DNA of 64,000 nucleotides from Rhexocercosporidium sp. MPI-PUGE-AT-0058 (GCA_020746875.1 JAGTJL010000001.1:1674001-1738000); one strand, 5' to 3'; positions 43,043 to 55,583 are shown, counted from the first letter of the stretch. Notes: generated from the letters alone by a model not told the origin. Numbers and translations are program-made.

Positions 43043-45731
43043 AAACCATCTCACCACAGGGCAAGAACAAACATAAAAATAAACATTAAACGTTAAACGT
43101 TAAATATAAACGGACCGAGAACTCAAAACAGCGAAGGATCATGGAGCGAGGAGGATCGACGTAGCCGTGTCTGTGGATCGTGGAGAAGAGAGAAACAAAT
43201 CTGAAATGAAATGGTTCATGCTCATGCTCGTTCATGGGAAGGTAAAGAAAAGTAGGGATGAAGCAAAGTCTAAAAGTCTAAATCGACGGAATGACGAAAC
43301 GACGCAACGTTGGAGAACGCTACCTGGCTAGGTACTTACTTACTTGGATGAACCATGGCTGACAGTTTTATTGACAAATTGATAATTTCTATGCGGGTGG
43401 ATAGAGGCGGATGACGGAGACAAGTGCGGACGTTTCGTCCTGTTAGATGGCGCTATTGTGAGCAGACTAAAGCAAGCGCAAGCCATTAAGTTTCGGAGAA
43501 GAGAGAGAATGGATGCAGGGAACACCGAGAAAAGAAAGACGGTAAAAGTAAGTAAGCAGTGTAAAACGGCTCGCGGAATTTCCGTGACACTCACTCATAT
43601 CCAGACTTCCAGAGAGTATTCGTGGACAGAAATAGGATTTGGCATCCACCGACGTATCGCCTCGAAGATCCCGACGATCATATCCATCCACAAGCGAACG
43701 ACAGGCCTCATCCCTCGCCCGCCTCGCCTCCTCGTCACCTCACCCTCACTTCACCTCACCAGCCGCCTGACGATCCCCAAAGTCCCCTCATTCCACGAGT
43801 AATTTTCCATCCATCGAAAGCCACACGACGACCCCTCCAATTTCCCCGCAGGGAGATCATAGCTTCTTGCGGTTAAGTCAGGGAGACGAGTGATTCATAG
43901 CTGTGGCTCGACTCCCGCACCACTGTGGCGTAGGGCATGAGCATGAGAGAGAGTCCGCCTGTGAGTGGTAGCGAGACGATCTTGTCTTTATGTTTACTAG
44001 TGACTGCTGGTGGTGCGGTACCCAAGACTTCCATGGGATTGGAGGGGATAGGACAGGATGGAGGATGGGATAGGATGAAGTGAGAAGCCAGATCTAGACC
44101 GTCCTCGCTTTTGATCGTCACTTCGCACCACCACATCTATCACCGCCACAGATAGCACGTGGAGACGGTAAGGTTGGTGAGGTGCCACGGCGACGGATGG
44201 CTGCTTGCTGCTTTTCCGTTTCTCATCTCGGTCCAGTCGAGACGTGGTAGCCATACATACCAAGCTCGAAGCTCCCTAGTCAGTCGAGCCACATCCATTT
44301 CATCCCATCCTATCCCCCACACACCGTACTATCAAAGCCTCACGCTAACTCTTCTCTCCAGCATGCATGCTGCACCTCCTCACATGAGAGTCTTTTGGCC
44401 TGAGTCCAGACAGGACATGATAGGGAAATGGAAAGGAATGGCATCCTGCACAGCAATGCGCTGGCACATGCCCATCAAACTTTCCCACGTTTCCTCTGAA
44501 TCAGATGCAGTCTAATCGAGGACCTGGACACTCCCGCCCATACACAGCCAGGGGAGAGCTCAGAGCCACGGGGTGAAGTGTCGAATTGGAGAGGCTTGCT
44601 CTGCTGCAATGCAATGTGCTGCACTGCAGTATCCTGGAGCAGCTGGATGAGGTACGCAACGCAACGCAGCGTGCCTTACATAGCTACCTTACCGCCGAGC
44701 TGGTCCCGTGGTAATGTGTCACCTTTCCCTGTTGATGGCTTGCGTGCTGCAGACGATCGTGCTGCGAGAATACGGGAGAGCCTCGAGAGGGAAGGGAAAA
44801 GCAGCATGCAGGAAAGGAGAAAAAGAGGTACAAGATAGGTACGATATGTACCTACCTGTGACTTACTTACTCACTGATGATTGAGTGGCCGATCAATCCT
44901 CGCTTTTTCTACTCTCTCTTTCGAACGTCTTTGAAATGTGTTCCTCGGAGCGTAATCTCTCGAGTAGGTTGGTATGATATGACATGGTACGACGACATAC
45001 ATGATAGGATAAAGACCAAACGACTACAGTAGGAGCTTAGCTAGCTTACCGACGCCCAGCTCGACGGTACAGCACAGTAATTACTGTATGTTCCAATTCT
45101 ACTACTTGCACCTCCGTGATCTAAAAGTCCCCTGAACATCCCTAAACACACCTTACCCAAACACCAAACACCAAGAAGTAAAAAAAGAAAAGAAAAAAAA
45201 TGCAACACTTACCGAGCACCTCACTCCCAACGAACAGTACCCTTTCGAACGAACGGATACCGGCTCTCGAGACATTTAAAGTTGTGGCGAAGCCGCGAAG
45301 CCGTGACGGCGGGGATCAGTTTTCATCATGACTTGGCCGGGTTCATTGGACGATACGATAGGGCGCCTTGAGACATGCAAGAGCAAGACTGAACAGAACA
45401 AACGGACGGGATAAGAGGGGGGAAGAAAAAAAGGGAAACTCAAAAAACGCCAAAACAAAAACACCACATGGCTCGGAGTACCTCACGCAGCACCAGCAAA
45501 CGAAAAGCCAATGAAAAGCGACAACGACAAGAAAAAGTGGGGATCCACGAACGGTTGTGTCGTGACGACAGCAACTCGCCACCACTTCCCCTCTAAGCGG
45601 TATCTCGGTAGATGATCGCCCTGGGTCTTGGGTACTCGTAGCTTGTCTCTTGTCTGTGGCTGACGCGTGGAGCTGTTCGGCTTGGGCTTGGGATTGGGAG
45701 TTTGGTGGAAGGCAAGAAAGATGTAGATCTC

Positions 45732-45733
<2 letters not shown>

Positions 45734-45786
<53 letters not shown>
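45734..45786 (+). repeat. (GA)26 dinucleotide microsatellite
   Basis: An uninterrupted run of about 26 GA units, the longest simple repeat in the window. It sits about 1.6 kb beyond the 3' end of the grainyhead gene. Confidence 0.95.
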
Positions 45787-45789
<3 letters not shown>

Positions 45790-45836
45790 ACCGTTGCTCG
45801 TTCGCTGGATGTGTATGTAATTGATAATGTGGAGGT

Positions 45837-45858
45837 CAACGGCAACGGCAACGGCAAC
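45837..45858 (+). repeat. (CAACGG)n hexanucleotide repeat
   Basis: Three full CAACGG units plus CAAC, 50 bp from the GA repeat. Confidence 0.9.
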
Positions 45859-46375
45859 GTCTTTTTCGGCTCGCTCTCGGGACTGTAAATGAATGACCTG
45901 TGGCCAATGAGATAAGGTTTTCTTCTTCCTTTTTTTCGATGTAGATCAGACAATTTAGACAGGATGTTCATTTTCACCATACACATACACATACGCACCT
46001 GAATATCAGCTCGGTTCAATTCAGTTCAATTCAATTCATCGTGTCCGCAATCTGCAGTGAGTTAAGGCGAGGCGATATGAGGTGAAGCGAGGTAGAGAAG
46101 AAGAAAAAAAAAGGTCTAGAATGTGTGGACCCTTGAAGAGCTGAACCACCCCTACTAATTACTGCACACTGCATACCACACTGCATAATACACTTAACTC
46201 CAACCACGTACTTCCATCCCATACCTAGCATCTCCCAAAGTAAAAGTATTGGAAGGGGTCCTTCTGTTCCCTCTTGGCGTGTTTGGAGTCTTAGACTGAG
46301 AGAACTTGGGTTGAGACTAGACTAGAGACTTGGGTAGTTAGTGAGAAGAGCTAATCTGGCTTCTGCCCTAGAGAT

Positions 46376-46399
46376 CGGTCAGTCAGTCGGTCAGTCAGT
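46376..46399 (+). repeat. GGTCAGTC-type tetramer repeat
   Basis: GGTC and AGTC units alternate over about 24 bp. Confidence 0.85.
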
Positions 46400-46534
46400 T
46401 TGTTGTTCAACGTTAGCTAGCGCTGTGGAGCTCTTCGGTAAACCCGAGTCTGTGGCTTGTACGATCTTCCTCGCTCGTTCGAAATGTCAGAAATGCTTGG
46501 CAGTGACATCTGGACGGGAAAGAGAAGTCAAGTC

Positions 46535-46550
46535 AATGAATGAATGAATG
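46535..46550 (+). repeat. (AATG)4 microsatellite
   Basis: Four tandem AATG units in the 3' flank of the grainyhead gene. Confidence 0.85.
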
Positions 46551-47340
46551 GGGGTGTTGCACTTTCAGTTGAACTGTGAGCTGGACAGGAAAATTGTGAT
46601 TGCGTGAAGAAGGAAACTTTTGGATGGTGCTCTTTGTGTTTTTGTAGCAAGATAGCATTGTTGTAGCACTGCTGTATATCGCCTGCCTGGTTCTCCTCCC
46701 CGATATCGTTCAACTTTGACTTTCACCTCCGTCACTTCTCCAGCCTGAGCTTCATCTTCTGGAGCCAAAATACGCCAGTTTCCCTAGATATGCCTGCCTG
46801 CCCTACTTGCCTACCGTCCATGGCCGGCCCAGCTCGAAGGTAAATATTCGTGTGATTCGTAACGCCGTGTAATGTAATGTTCCATCATGATAAGTCTGTG
46901 TACGTCGCTCATGTGAGCTTGAAATGAATGTCCGCAAAAATATGTCCGAGAAGACAAAAAAGAGAATACGATGACGGTGTGTAAACCGCACCGACGTCCA
47001 AAAGACTAGAAAGCAGCCTCAATCACAATCTGCCATCCCGAAGTTGAGAAGGTGTCATGTCTGTCGCCTTCCCGATGCAAACAAAAGGAAAAAAACCTCT
47101 AGATGTGATACTGAAGGACCGAATATCGAGCACAGTGTGTATGTATGTTCCAAGGAGGGAACTGGTATCTTAGAAAGCAACGCGCCGCCGATCGATCAAA
47201 GCCGCCCGCCCGCACCGCCCACTCCCAGAGAGCTGATACAATGGTGGTTTATCGAACAATTACATGACCATTCCTCGAGGTCGTTTGGGGTATAAAATTA
47301 TGTGGCAAAAAGAATTTTCCGAAGTGAAAAAAGAGCAGTA

Positions 47341-50049
47341 TTAAAACATTAGGCGAAGTTCGTATCCGTCGGTGTGGGTGACGTGTTGGGTTCCGCTGGT
47401 ATGGTCGCCGTCGACGGTGACGTCCAGAGACATCTCCCATTCGCGTTTGGCTTGGGAAGCTGAATTGCGAATCTCCGCTATCTCCATTATGAGGTCCTGC
47501 CCCTCTGTGAGTTCGCGGATAACGTCGTCGTCCATCTCGACCTGAAGTCCACGGTCGAGCACACGGAGAGTTCGCAAGATCTTGGTAGGTTCGATGTTCC
47601 ATTTTGAGGCGATGCCGTTGGTCAAATCCTTCAGTGTCCGTTGCATCAGGTAGATCGCGCGATAGTATTCCGGCTTCTCTGGCTGGTGGGGATCGCGATG
47701 GAGAACGTAGAAGCAAGCAATTGGCTTGATGGGCCGTTCAACAGGTGGTTTGTAGCCAGCCTCAACTCCCAATGCCTCGATCCAACCACTGAGATTTCCA
47801 GCTTGGTCCGTTTTTGGTATCTTGGTAAGTTGATCCGGGGGACTTGCTAGTTGCTGAGGATTGGATGTTTGCATCTCCGCCGGAGCCATAGAATTGAAGT
47901 CACTCCATGGACCAGGAGGACCTGGTACTGAAGTGCCTGCGATACCTTGAGAATGCAAAGAGAGCGAGCTTGGAGAAGGCGAAACCAAGGATGATGTACC
48001 AGTCGTCGAGCTTCGGTCACTGGTTCTCTGTTGCCAAACTGCGCTGCCTCTCGAGTCTACCTTGGTGAGATCCAGTGGCTCGCCAACCAGTGCAATTGGG
48101 TGAAGATCTGGGTCGTCTTGCTCAGATCCTCGGAGGTAGAGGATGCTTACGGGCCGCGTGCTGGTGAACATATCCTGCATCGTTTGCAATTTGTAATGAA
48201 GATCCTCCTCGATTGGAACTCGTCCACCAGCAGATGAGGCTGAAGACATGGACCATGTCCTCTTGTGCTTCTGGACTTTTCCAGGACGCTGACTCGGCTG
48301 TGACTTGACAGTGGTCGAAGCAGTTCGTTTCCGCTTGCCGAAGTCTTTCATACCAGTTTCTGCTTGCGCAATTTGTTGCTTGAGCTTGTCGATGGTCTTC
48401 TTGACATGTGCAACATCATTTGACAACTTTCGTTCCGCACCGTGATCACGGAATAGCTTGACTTTGCAGAAAGCAACCTCGGAATACTCGGGGCCAGAAC
48501 GTGGTGATCCAGTCGAGACAGTCTCTGTTTTCGCACAGAGTCGTACGGGAATACCCTTCACTCCTTTTGAGTGGCTGAAATCGGTAGAAAGGAAGTTGAA
48601 GCGCACGGCAATGTTGCACTCTGTCGATCCATGGGCACCCGGGGTCCAGATGACCGAGAATCCATCGAAAGAAGCCGTGTCGATATCCACTCGAGTCCGT
48701 TTATCGTCATTTTCGGCTGGTTGATTGGCTTCCACATACTCAACAGCCTGGAGCTTGCCTCCGCGTTGATGGGCTTCGTTGGTGCCCCTTCCTTCCTTCC
48801 ACAACTGCCAGCAGGTTGCAGGTCTTTGCCGCTGCTGCTCATCCTCGAACGAGATGCGGATGAAGGTTCGATACCTAGCTCCGGTGGGAAGTGGAAGGTT
48901 CGGAGTCGTATCCACAATCGATATGGAGTAGGCTTGACCCTTGTTCAGATATGTAATTGGGATCTCGTCGGCGCTCTTGATCATTGCCGTTGGTGCGTTC
49001 AAGGTCACATGGAACCGGAATTTCTCCGCCGAAGCAGGCATTACCGCAGCCATGTTGTATTGAGCTGGTTGGAAACTCATCATGGGAGAATGATGTTGCA
49101 GGCTCGCTTCTAAGGAACCCATGCGGCCATCGTCGTCGCCCAGTGGTGAACCATCATGTTCCATGGTTTCGTAACCAGTGTCCTGGTGAACAAATGACGA
49201 TGGCGCATATGAGTTTTGCTGATGTTGCTGTTGATGGAGGTGTTGATGCTGCTGATGGTGTTGCTGTTGTGGAGCGCCAAATGGGTTGTAATTGTGGAAT
49301 TGCGGTGGCATTTGGTGACTGAAGGCGGACATATCCATCATTGTACTGGCATGCATGCCATCAGCCGAAGTAGGCAAAGATAATGGCGTTCCCAAACCCA
49401 TTCCCATGCCCATTCCTGGAGTGTGGAGGTCGCCTGCCTGGTTGTGATATAAAGTGTTTGTGCCTCCTGGAGTTGGCGTGTAGTAGCCAGGCGGCTGGTT
49501 GGCGAAGGCGGAGAAGGCGAAAGAGTTCGGATCGAGGAGAGATGGCGTGAATCGCCATGGTTCATGTTGGCCTCTGGGTGTAGGATCGAGATCCTTGATA
49601 TCGTCGTGTCCTAGACTGAGGTGTCTATAGTGATCAGCGCAAGTCGGCCAAGTTAGGAAGCAGTACTAGACTACACAACCCCTCCTCTAGGCCATAGATA
49701 CTCCACATAGGTCGCTAAACCATAGTGCGAGCAAAAAGATGGCTTGAAGAATAGATGATCTTGCTTACCTTGTTTCATTTGGGCCTCCAGCAGTTGCGTG
49801 GCCGAGCGAGGTATTTCCTCCCGATCCAGAGCCCGCACTCGAGGTTGCAACTGATACCTCTGGGAAACTCTCTCTGAAATTGGCGATGAAAGCATCACCC
49901 GGCTTCTGGGACGAAGTTCTATCAACTGTCAGCTTTCGATTGTCTGGAAAGGAAGAGGGCGCGCTCGAGGGGGAGGAGGGCGGTTGTGTTTGCGCCGACT
50001 TCAACAGCTGGGCCGTTCTGGGTACGGTCACTTACCGATTTCGAAACAT
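47341..50049 (-). CDS. grainyhead/CP2-family transcription factor
   Basis: Nuclear DNA-binding regulator of the Grh/CP2 family. In Neurospora the homologue is known for roles in conidial separation and cell-wall remodelling. Exons (minus strand) 50049-50036, 49918-49769 and 49624-47341 give 815 residues. Exon 1 is only 14 nt (MFRN plus part of Arg), followed by TSSQKPGDAFIANFRESFPEV. A Gln/His-rich low-complexity tract lies at ~174-191. The CP2 DNA-binding domain spans ~253-455: EKFRFHVTLNAPTAMI, ITYLNKGQAYSISI, YRTFIRISFEDEQQR, CWQLWKEGRG, GVKGIPVRLCAKTE, EVAFCKVKLFRDHGAERKLSND. A helical segment and a basic, NLS-like cluster follow (GKRKRTAS; KVQKHKRTW). The C-terminal ~100 residues form the usual ubiquitin-like dimerisation domain (YYRAIYLMQRTLKDLTNGIA; VLDRGLQVEMDDDVI). 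It stands alone between two large gene-free flanks. Confidence 0.93.
49200..49275 (-). repeat. Gln/His-coding CAG/CAA/CAC repeat within the grainyhead gene
   Basis: Imperfect CAA/CAG/CAC/CAT triplets encode alternating Gln and His, a low-complexity segment upstream of the DNA-binding domain and a likely site of length variation between strains. Confidence 0.85.
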
Positions 50050-50391
50050 CTGGAGATGGGGGAAGAGGGCTGATACAGCTCCTCATCTATATTCCAAAAT
50101 TGGCAATCGATGCGGTTTTTTTTCCTTTTCTCAAAGAACGGTGGAGATGTCAGACGGGAGAGTTGCTGTTTCTGTCTGGTGCATGGAAGCTAGGCGTGGT
50201 ATGTGTGTAGTAAGTAGGTGTAGGTGATGGTGATTGAAGAGTGCAGTGCCGTGTTGTAGTAGTAGTTTGTTGTAATGGTAGCGAGCGTGAGACGTAGCAC
50301 TTCTTCTTTGGGGTGGCACGGAAGAAGGGGGGAGTAGTGGAGGAGGAGGATGATGATGTTATATGAGTTTAAGGGTGGATGAGAGTAGGGT

Positions 50392-50421
50392 GGTGCAGGT
50401 GCAGGTGCAGATGCAGATGCA
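50392..50421 (+). repeat. GGTGCA/GATGCA hexamer repeat
   Basis: Three GGTGCA units followed by two GATGCA units. Confidence 0.9.
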
Positions 50422-50745
50422 GTAGTGGTGATCGAATGACGGCGATTTCCACTTCGACTTATGGACGTTGGCGGACGAGGACATGGGGGTCCATCACATA
50501 TAAAATAAAAATGGGGAGGGGAAGGAGGCGACGGATGTGGAACTGCGCAAGTGGTGTGTGGGTGAAGGAAGGGTGAAGGTGTGTAAGTACGTGCGAGTTG
50601 AGTGGTGGTGGTCGGTTGGTGAGGAGTGCGTGAGTGAGGATCGAGGTACAGGACAAGGTCAGGACAAGGGACAGTAGAGCAGAGTCAGGACGGTTCGGTA
50701 GCCAGGTCTGCTCGGGGCAAAAGACGCTCGGCTGCTGGCAGGGAT

Positions 50746-50761
50746 GGAAGGAAGGAAGGAA
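50746..50761 (+). repeat. (GGAA)4 microsatellite
   Basis: Four tandem GGAA units about 700 bp upstream of the grainyhead start. Confidence 0.85.
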
Positions 50762-50824
50762 GAGTTGCAGGTGGAGTACGGAGTAAGTAAGTAGCAGTAG
50801 ACTTTACTTTTCACCGGGTCAGAG

Positions 50825-50856
50825 CCAGTCCAGTTCCAGTCCAGTTCCAGTCCAGT
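50825..50856 (+). repeat. 11-bp tandem repeat, three copies
   Basis: Three near-perfect copies of CCAGTCCAGTT; the last ends in G. Confidence 0.9.
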
Positions 50857-50972
50857 GCACAGCAGTGCGCAGTCTCTGATATTGGCCGGGGGTGCTTGTC
50901 GGGGAGATGCAGCGAGGGAAGGAAGGAAAGAATGAAAGAATGAATGGATGGAATGAAGTCAAGTTGGCTCCA

Positions 50973-50997
50973 TAGGGTAGGGTAGGGTAGGGTAGGG
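50973..50997 (+). repeat. (TAGGG)5 pentamer repeat
   Basis: Five perfect TAGGG units. Similar to but distinct from the fungal telomere hexamer TTAGGG. Confidence 0.92.
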
Positions 50998-51067
50998 AGA
51001 GGAATAATAATAATAGTTAGGCTAGACTAGGGTAGGGGTAGGTAGGGGAGGGATTCTGGCGACGAGG

Positions 51068-51097
51068 GGTGCTGGTGCTGGTGCTGGTGCTGGTGCT
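51068..51097 (+). repeat. (GGTGCT)5 hexamer repeat
   Basis: Five perfect GGTGCT units. Confidence 0.93.
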
Positions 51098-51467
51098 GGG
51101 ACTCTTCTGGGAGTACGGAGTAGTGTAAAGTAGGCCTGCCTGTCGGACTGACTGACTGTCTGTGTAAAGTAGGTAAAGTAGTGCTAGACTGGACTGGAAC
51201 CCCGGCGACTAATAGCACAGGAGTAGTCGGTCGGTCGGTGGTGTCTGTCGGTACAGGAAAGTAAAGTAAAGTACAGTATAGTACAGGAAGGACTTAGTAG
51301 ACTCTACACTATCAGTGGAAGTGGAGAAGAGGCCGCCGGGCGGTCGACAGATCGAGCGGCAAAACCCAGGACCAGGGCTGCTTCAGGCTAGGCCAGGGTG
51401 TTTGTCGGGGCAGCTACAGTAAGGCTAGGCAGGCTGGCTGGCTGGAGAGAGAGGGAGTGAGGGTGGG

Positions 51468-51497
51468 CTACAGCTACAGCTACAGCTACAGCTACAG
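51468..51497 (+). repeat. (CTACAG)5 hexamer repeat
   Basis: Five perfect CTACAG units. Confidence 0.93.
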
Positions 51498-52134
51498 GGA
51501 GGGGGGTGTGGGTCTTGTGTGAACAGTGAACAAATAGGCCGACGACTGGCGATGGGATGGGATGGGATGTGATGTGATTTGATGATGGGATGATGGGATG
51601 GAGGGAGGGAGAGGAGAGAGAGAGAGAGAGAGAAGCAAGAGGAGCAAGAGGGGAGGAGTAGTGCGTCTTGCTTGCAGGCCAGGTGGTGGGAAATTGAGAG
51701 ACGGAGAGAGAGAGAGAGAGAGAAGTCAGAGAGGAAGAACGAACGACTCGACGGAAAGAAAGATCGCAAAACTTAAAGCAGCGTCGCCGGCTCGGGGCTT
51801 GAGGCTTGCTTGCGTGACGACTGAGCCACAGTGGATGAGGTGGATGAGGTCCATGAGGTCGATGTGGGTGAGTTGGCCTGGGGCGCACTGTCGCTCATGG
51901 AGGAAATGATTTTCGATCGCTGTGGCGAAAAGCGATGTCTTTACCATCGGACTGCCAAGGTCGGTGGGTGGGGACGGGGACTGGGTACTGGCTGGCTGGG
52001 ATTAATGAGGTCGTATCGCTGGGAGTGGGGACGGGGGAAGGGGGTCTGGGAAGACGGAAGCGAGGTGGCTCAGTTGCGGGTTCCCTTGGTGACTCTTGGG
52101 GACCGACTGGGACTGGGACGGGCTTGGCGGAGTA

Positions 52135-52154
52135 GAGTGGAGTGGAGTGGAGTG
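52135..52154 (+). repeat. (GAGTG)4 pentamer repeat
   Basis: Four tandem GAGTG units at the right edge of the purine-rich block. Confidence 0.9.
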
Positions 52155-53395
52155 GAAGTGGGACTGTGGGAGTGGGTGAGGTGGGAGCAGTGATGAGTGA
52201 GTGAGGGAGTGAGTGAGGGAGGGGAGGTGGTGTGAGCAGGCAAGCGAGGAGAAGCAGAGATGAGAAGCATGAGAAGCTTGAGGAGCAAAAGAAGAGAAAT
52301 GTATGCCTGTCACCACCACCAAATAACCACGGCAAGTCCGCAACAGATCCTGCCTGTAATTACTGACAGACACCGTACTGTCCTCGTCCACGCCAACACC
52401 GAGACATGCCGTGTTGCCATGGACCTGATCCTCAACCAAGTGACTGGTGACGATGTACCACTCGAGCCACTCTTGTGTGTTGCAGCCGTGTTACGGGATG
52501 ATAGCATAGACCAGAGGAACATGGTAAACAGGTCAAACACCCGCTCGCTACCTTATCTTTTCTGTAAGGCATCTCCCTTTCTGAACCACCCCTCCTCGGT
52601 CCCATTTGTTCTTATATTTTGCACTTGTTGTCTGCATCACCAGGGCTTTATTCTCCTCTCGTGTCCTCTCACCCACTCGTTGCCCTCTTTGCATCTCGGT
52701 CTGAGACGGCAATGCGGGGAGAGCTCCCCTCTGCTCCCGATCTCTGCTTCTGAATGGGAACCTCCTCCTGTTTGGTGCTGAAGGGGCCACGATAGTCCGG
52801 CCGGATACAAGACCCCAAAACCTAAACCCAGATACCACATGTTCACGTTCGCCGCAATTATTGCCCATTGATCATCCCTGAAGGGGTGTTTTAAACTTTG
52901 ATAACAATAACAATCCAGTAATGCCGTTCTTTGCAATCATCACTCCCACTCCCATCTCCCTTTCCCTTCGTCCCTCTTCCTTGTCCCCCATCTTTTTACC
53001 CAGACCAGACCGGCCGATATACCCACCGTCCCCATCGTCAAACGGCCCTCGTCCCTCGTCCCTGTCATTTCCGTTGTGCGACATTAGAGCCTTATGGGCG
53101 GGTGGACTCGAGCTGGTCTGTCCTCAAGCTTTGCTCCTCACTCACTCGCCTAAAGATACATCCCAGATTCCTCATGATGATACCATCCCGTCCGCATTCC
53201 AAACGAATCCTCCAAATCATCCTTCTGATCAATGCGTTTCACGAGTTCCTATAGCTGTTTGACGAGAGCACCTGGTCTCAGTGATCTATTTTAGCAACAT
53301 ATGTGTTTTGTTTCCGTTGCGATCTGTTCGTCAACACTGTAAACGGCGGGCACAAATCCAAAAAGCGTAGTGCTGTGGGGGGGTTCCCCTCCCAC

Positions 53396-53440
53396 CTCAT
53401 CTCATCTCATCGCATCTCATCCAATCTCATCTCATCTCAT
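53396..53440 (+). repeat. interrupted (CTCAT)n repeat
   Basis: CTCAT units over 45 bp with CGCAT and CCAAT interruptions. Confidence 0.9.
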
Positions 53441-54492
53441 AATCTGCACTTCGATGCCGTGAATTCGGAGCGAGTGCGGATGGATGGCCACCAGCCGCCG
53501 CCAGTCCCAAAGTCCAGAATCCAGAGTCCAGACCTTATGATCTCCAGTGCACAGCCACAGCAAATACGTAGCCACCGCCAAAGTTCGTTCGATTAGCCCC
53601 TTCCGTAGGGACTCGTGGCTCAAGCCAACTGTGGCGAAAGCGGCACGAAAACGCTCTGATTCGATCGAAGGGACATTCTCCAGCCACAGCAATCGAGAAC
53701 GCGAGACACGACCTCGGGTCGGGGAGAAGCAAGAGCGGGATCCATCTTTCAAAGATACAAACTAGCCAACTTACTTAGAAGTACGGTGAAGTAAAACGAA
53801 ATCGTTTCGTTCCGTTTCAACGGTCTTGTCATGCTAATCTTCGTTTCCTCGCACTACTGTACTACCTAAGTACAGGTACACACACTAAACTCCTACCGTA
53901 ACCATACCGCGAGCGCGATCAATAGCCAGAAGCATCGGAGATGAGGCGCCAAATATTGACCGAAGCCAGCAAGCCGCCTGGGTACCTGGGACCACCCACC
54001 ACCCCCCCTCACTAAAGTAGCCCCATTCGCAGGAAACCGTCTTCTCGACATCCAACTTGTCGGCCGTTTCTGCGGGAAAAAAAGAGTTCATATCGGAACC
54101 ATTCCCTAGCTCAAATCTCCTTGACATACCCAGGATTACCCAGGGCACGCATCATGATAATGATCATGATCGTGCTCGTGAGCGAGACGCGGGATGTCTC
54201 TCCTCGTCCCAAACCAAACAAACAAACAAACCATCAGCCCCAACCCACCAAACCGCACAACCGCCAACGGGTGAGCAGGCATATCCATGTACCTGCCATG
54301 CCATGCCATGCCCGCCAGGCCAGCCATGTTATGATTTTATTTCCCCGAGCCTCCCCTCCCTGGGAAGGTAGATAAGGAAGCTTTCTCGAAGCCAATATTC
54401 CCCGTCATTGCGCTTCCCGATTGGGATGCCACCCTATTGCGCACAGTTCTTACAGGTAGGTGTTCGCGGGAGAAGGAACCCTAAAACTGGAC

Positions 54493-54514
54493 GCATACAT
54501 GCATGCATGTATGC
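54493..54514. repeat. 22-bp perfect palindrome centred on GCATGC
   Basis: The 22 bases equal their own reverse complement; the core is ATGCATGCAT with GCATAC outside on the left and GTATGC on the right. Non-coding setting. Confidence 0.9.
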
Positions 54515-55583
54515 ATGGCCACGTCGATTCAATTCGCATGGCCATGATACTAGATTCTAGGAGATTTGCACGTTTATGCTCACCTACTCCGTCTGCTGAT
54601 GCTTTTGCTTTCATCAAACCAGCCAGCTGCAACTCAAAGATCGAAATGCCGGCAGTACTAAGTGCCACTACTTAGTGTAAGGGAAAGGAAAAGCAAGCCA
54701 CTTTCTTCTTCCTTTCTACCGGTGGTTTCGTCTGCTCCGGTAAGGTCAGCCGTCTGTTTGAGCGTTAGGTCAAGTCTTATCCTCTATCAAATTCGGTACA
54801 GTACCGGCACATTCTTGACCTAGTAGCTAGCGTACCGCAGTTGAGAAGACGCGCTTGAGAAGAGAAATTCAAATAACAAAAGGAAGAGAAGAAAAGAACG
54901 CATCAACTAAACCGCCGAAGCTTAGGCCCTACAGTACTGTACCTAGGTACCTGTCCTGTCATCTGATGCCTTTCTTTGAATGTCATTGGGTGAAGCTTGT
55001 CCCTCGACTCCCTCCTATCTGTCTGTCTGTCTTCTGATACCGAGACGGAGACCTAAGAAATGCCGCGTATACTGTAGCTGTAGAGTCTCCATCCGGCTTT
55101 ACCTTTTTTTTCATTGACGCTTTAAACACTCTATCCCATTCCATTTCATTCATAGGATTCAGGCACCAAGAACTTTCTCTCTCTCTCTTTCTCTCTTTCT
55201 CTCATTCGTCGAGAAGCTCTGACGACGAGAGAAGAGAAGATCTTCAATTCGCCACTCTCAGGCACAGACAGGGCTCTACAGTACTGCACTGTACGGAGTA
55301 GGAAACTCCACAAGGCGAGACGGGAAGCACAGCCACAGCCACAATTACTGCACATCCACCATCTTTCTTCTGGAATCTACAAGTGGGAAAATCTAGAATT
55401 AAACTCTCCCTGGCCCCTGGATGAATGGTACGGTGGGATGATGGGACAAGCAAATGAAACCGACCCGGAATTGAAAATCCGATCTGATCTGATCTCATGA
55501 GATAATGGATGGATCAGATCAGCCTTACAGTAAAAAGGCCACGCGGCGGCGACGGGAATTTTTAGACTTTAGACGTGCATGCG

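Larger units (their letters stand above)
40367..47340. other. 7-kb gene-poor region between convergent genes
   Basis: No protein gene can be supported, although the region is longer than most genes here. The longest frames (43458-43802, 44159-44515, 45483-46019) show no domain, and the last is inflated by a GA microsatellite. At 41600-42700 the + strand is C/T-rich with AC-rich patches, like a fungal promoter or leader. The region also holds (ACATC)8, (GA)26, CAACGG, GGTCAGTC and AATG microsatellites. Nothing resembling a transposon ORF was seen. A non-coding transcript is possible. Confidence 0.5.

Noticed and set aside
44159..44515. 118-codon + strand frame in the 7-kb gene-poor region
   Set aside because: Random composition, no domain, and no splice continuation that extends it.
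45483..46019. 178-codon minus-strand open frame with a Leu/Ser run
   Set aside because: The frame is held open by the (GA)26 microsatellite, which reads as SL repeats; the flanks have no domain or good start context.
50973..50997. TAGGG array as an interstitial telomere
   Set aside because: The unit is a pentamer, not the fungal TTAGGG hexamer, and it sits among many unrelated short repeats.
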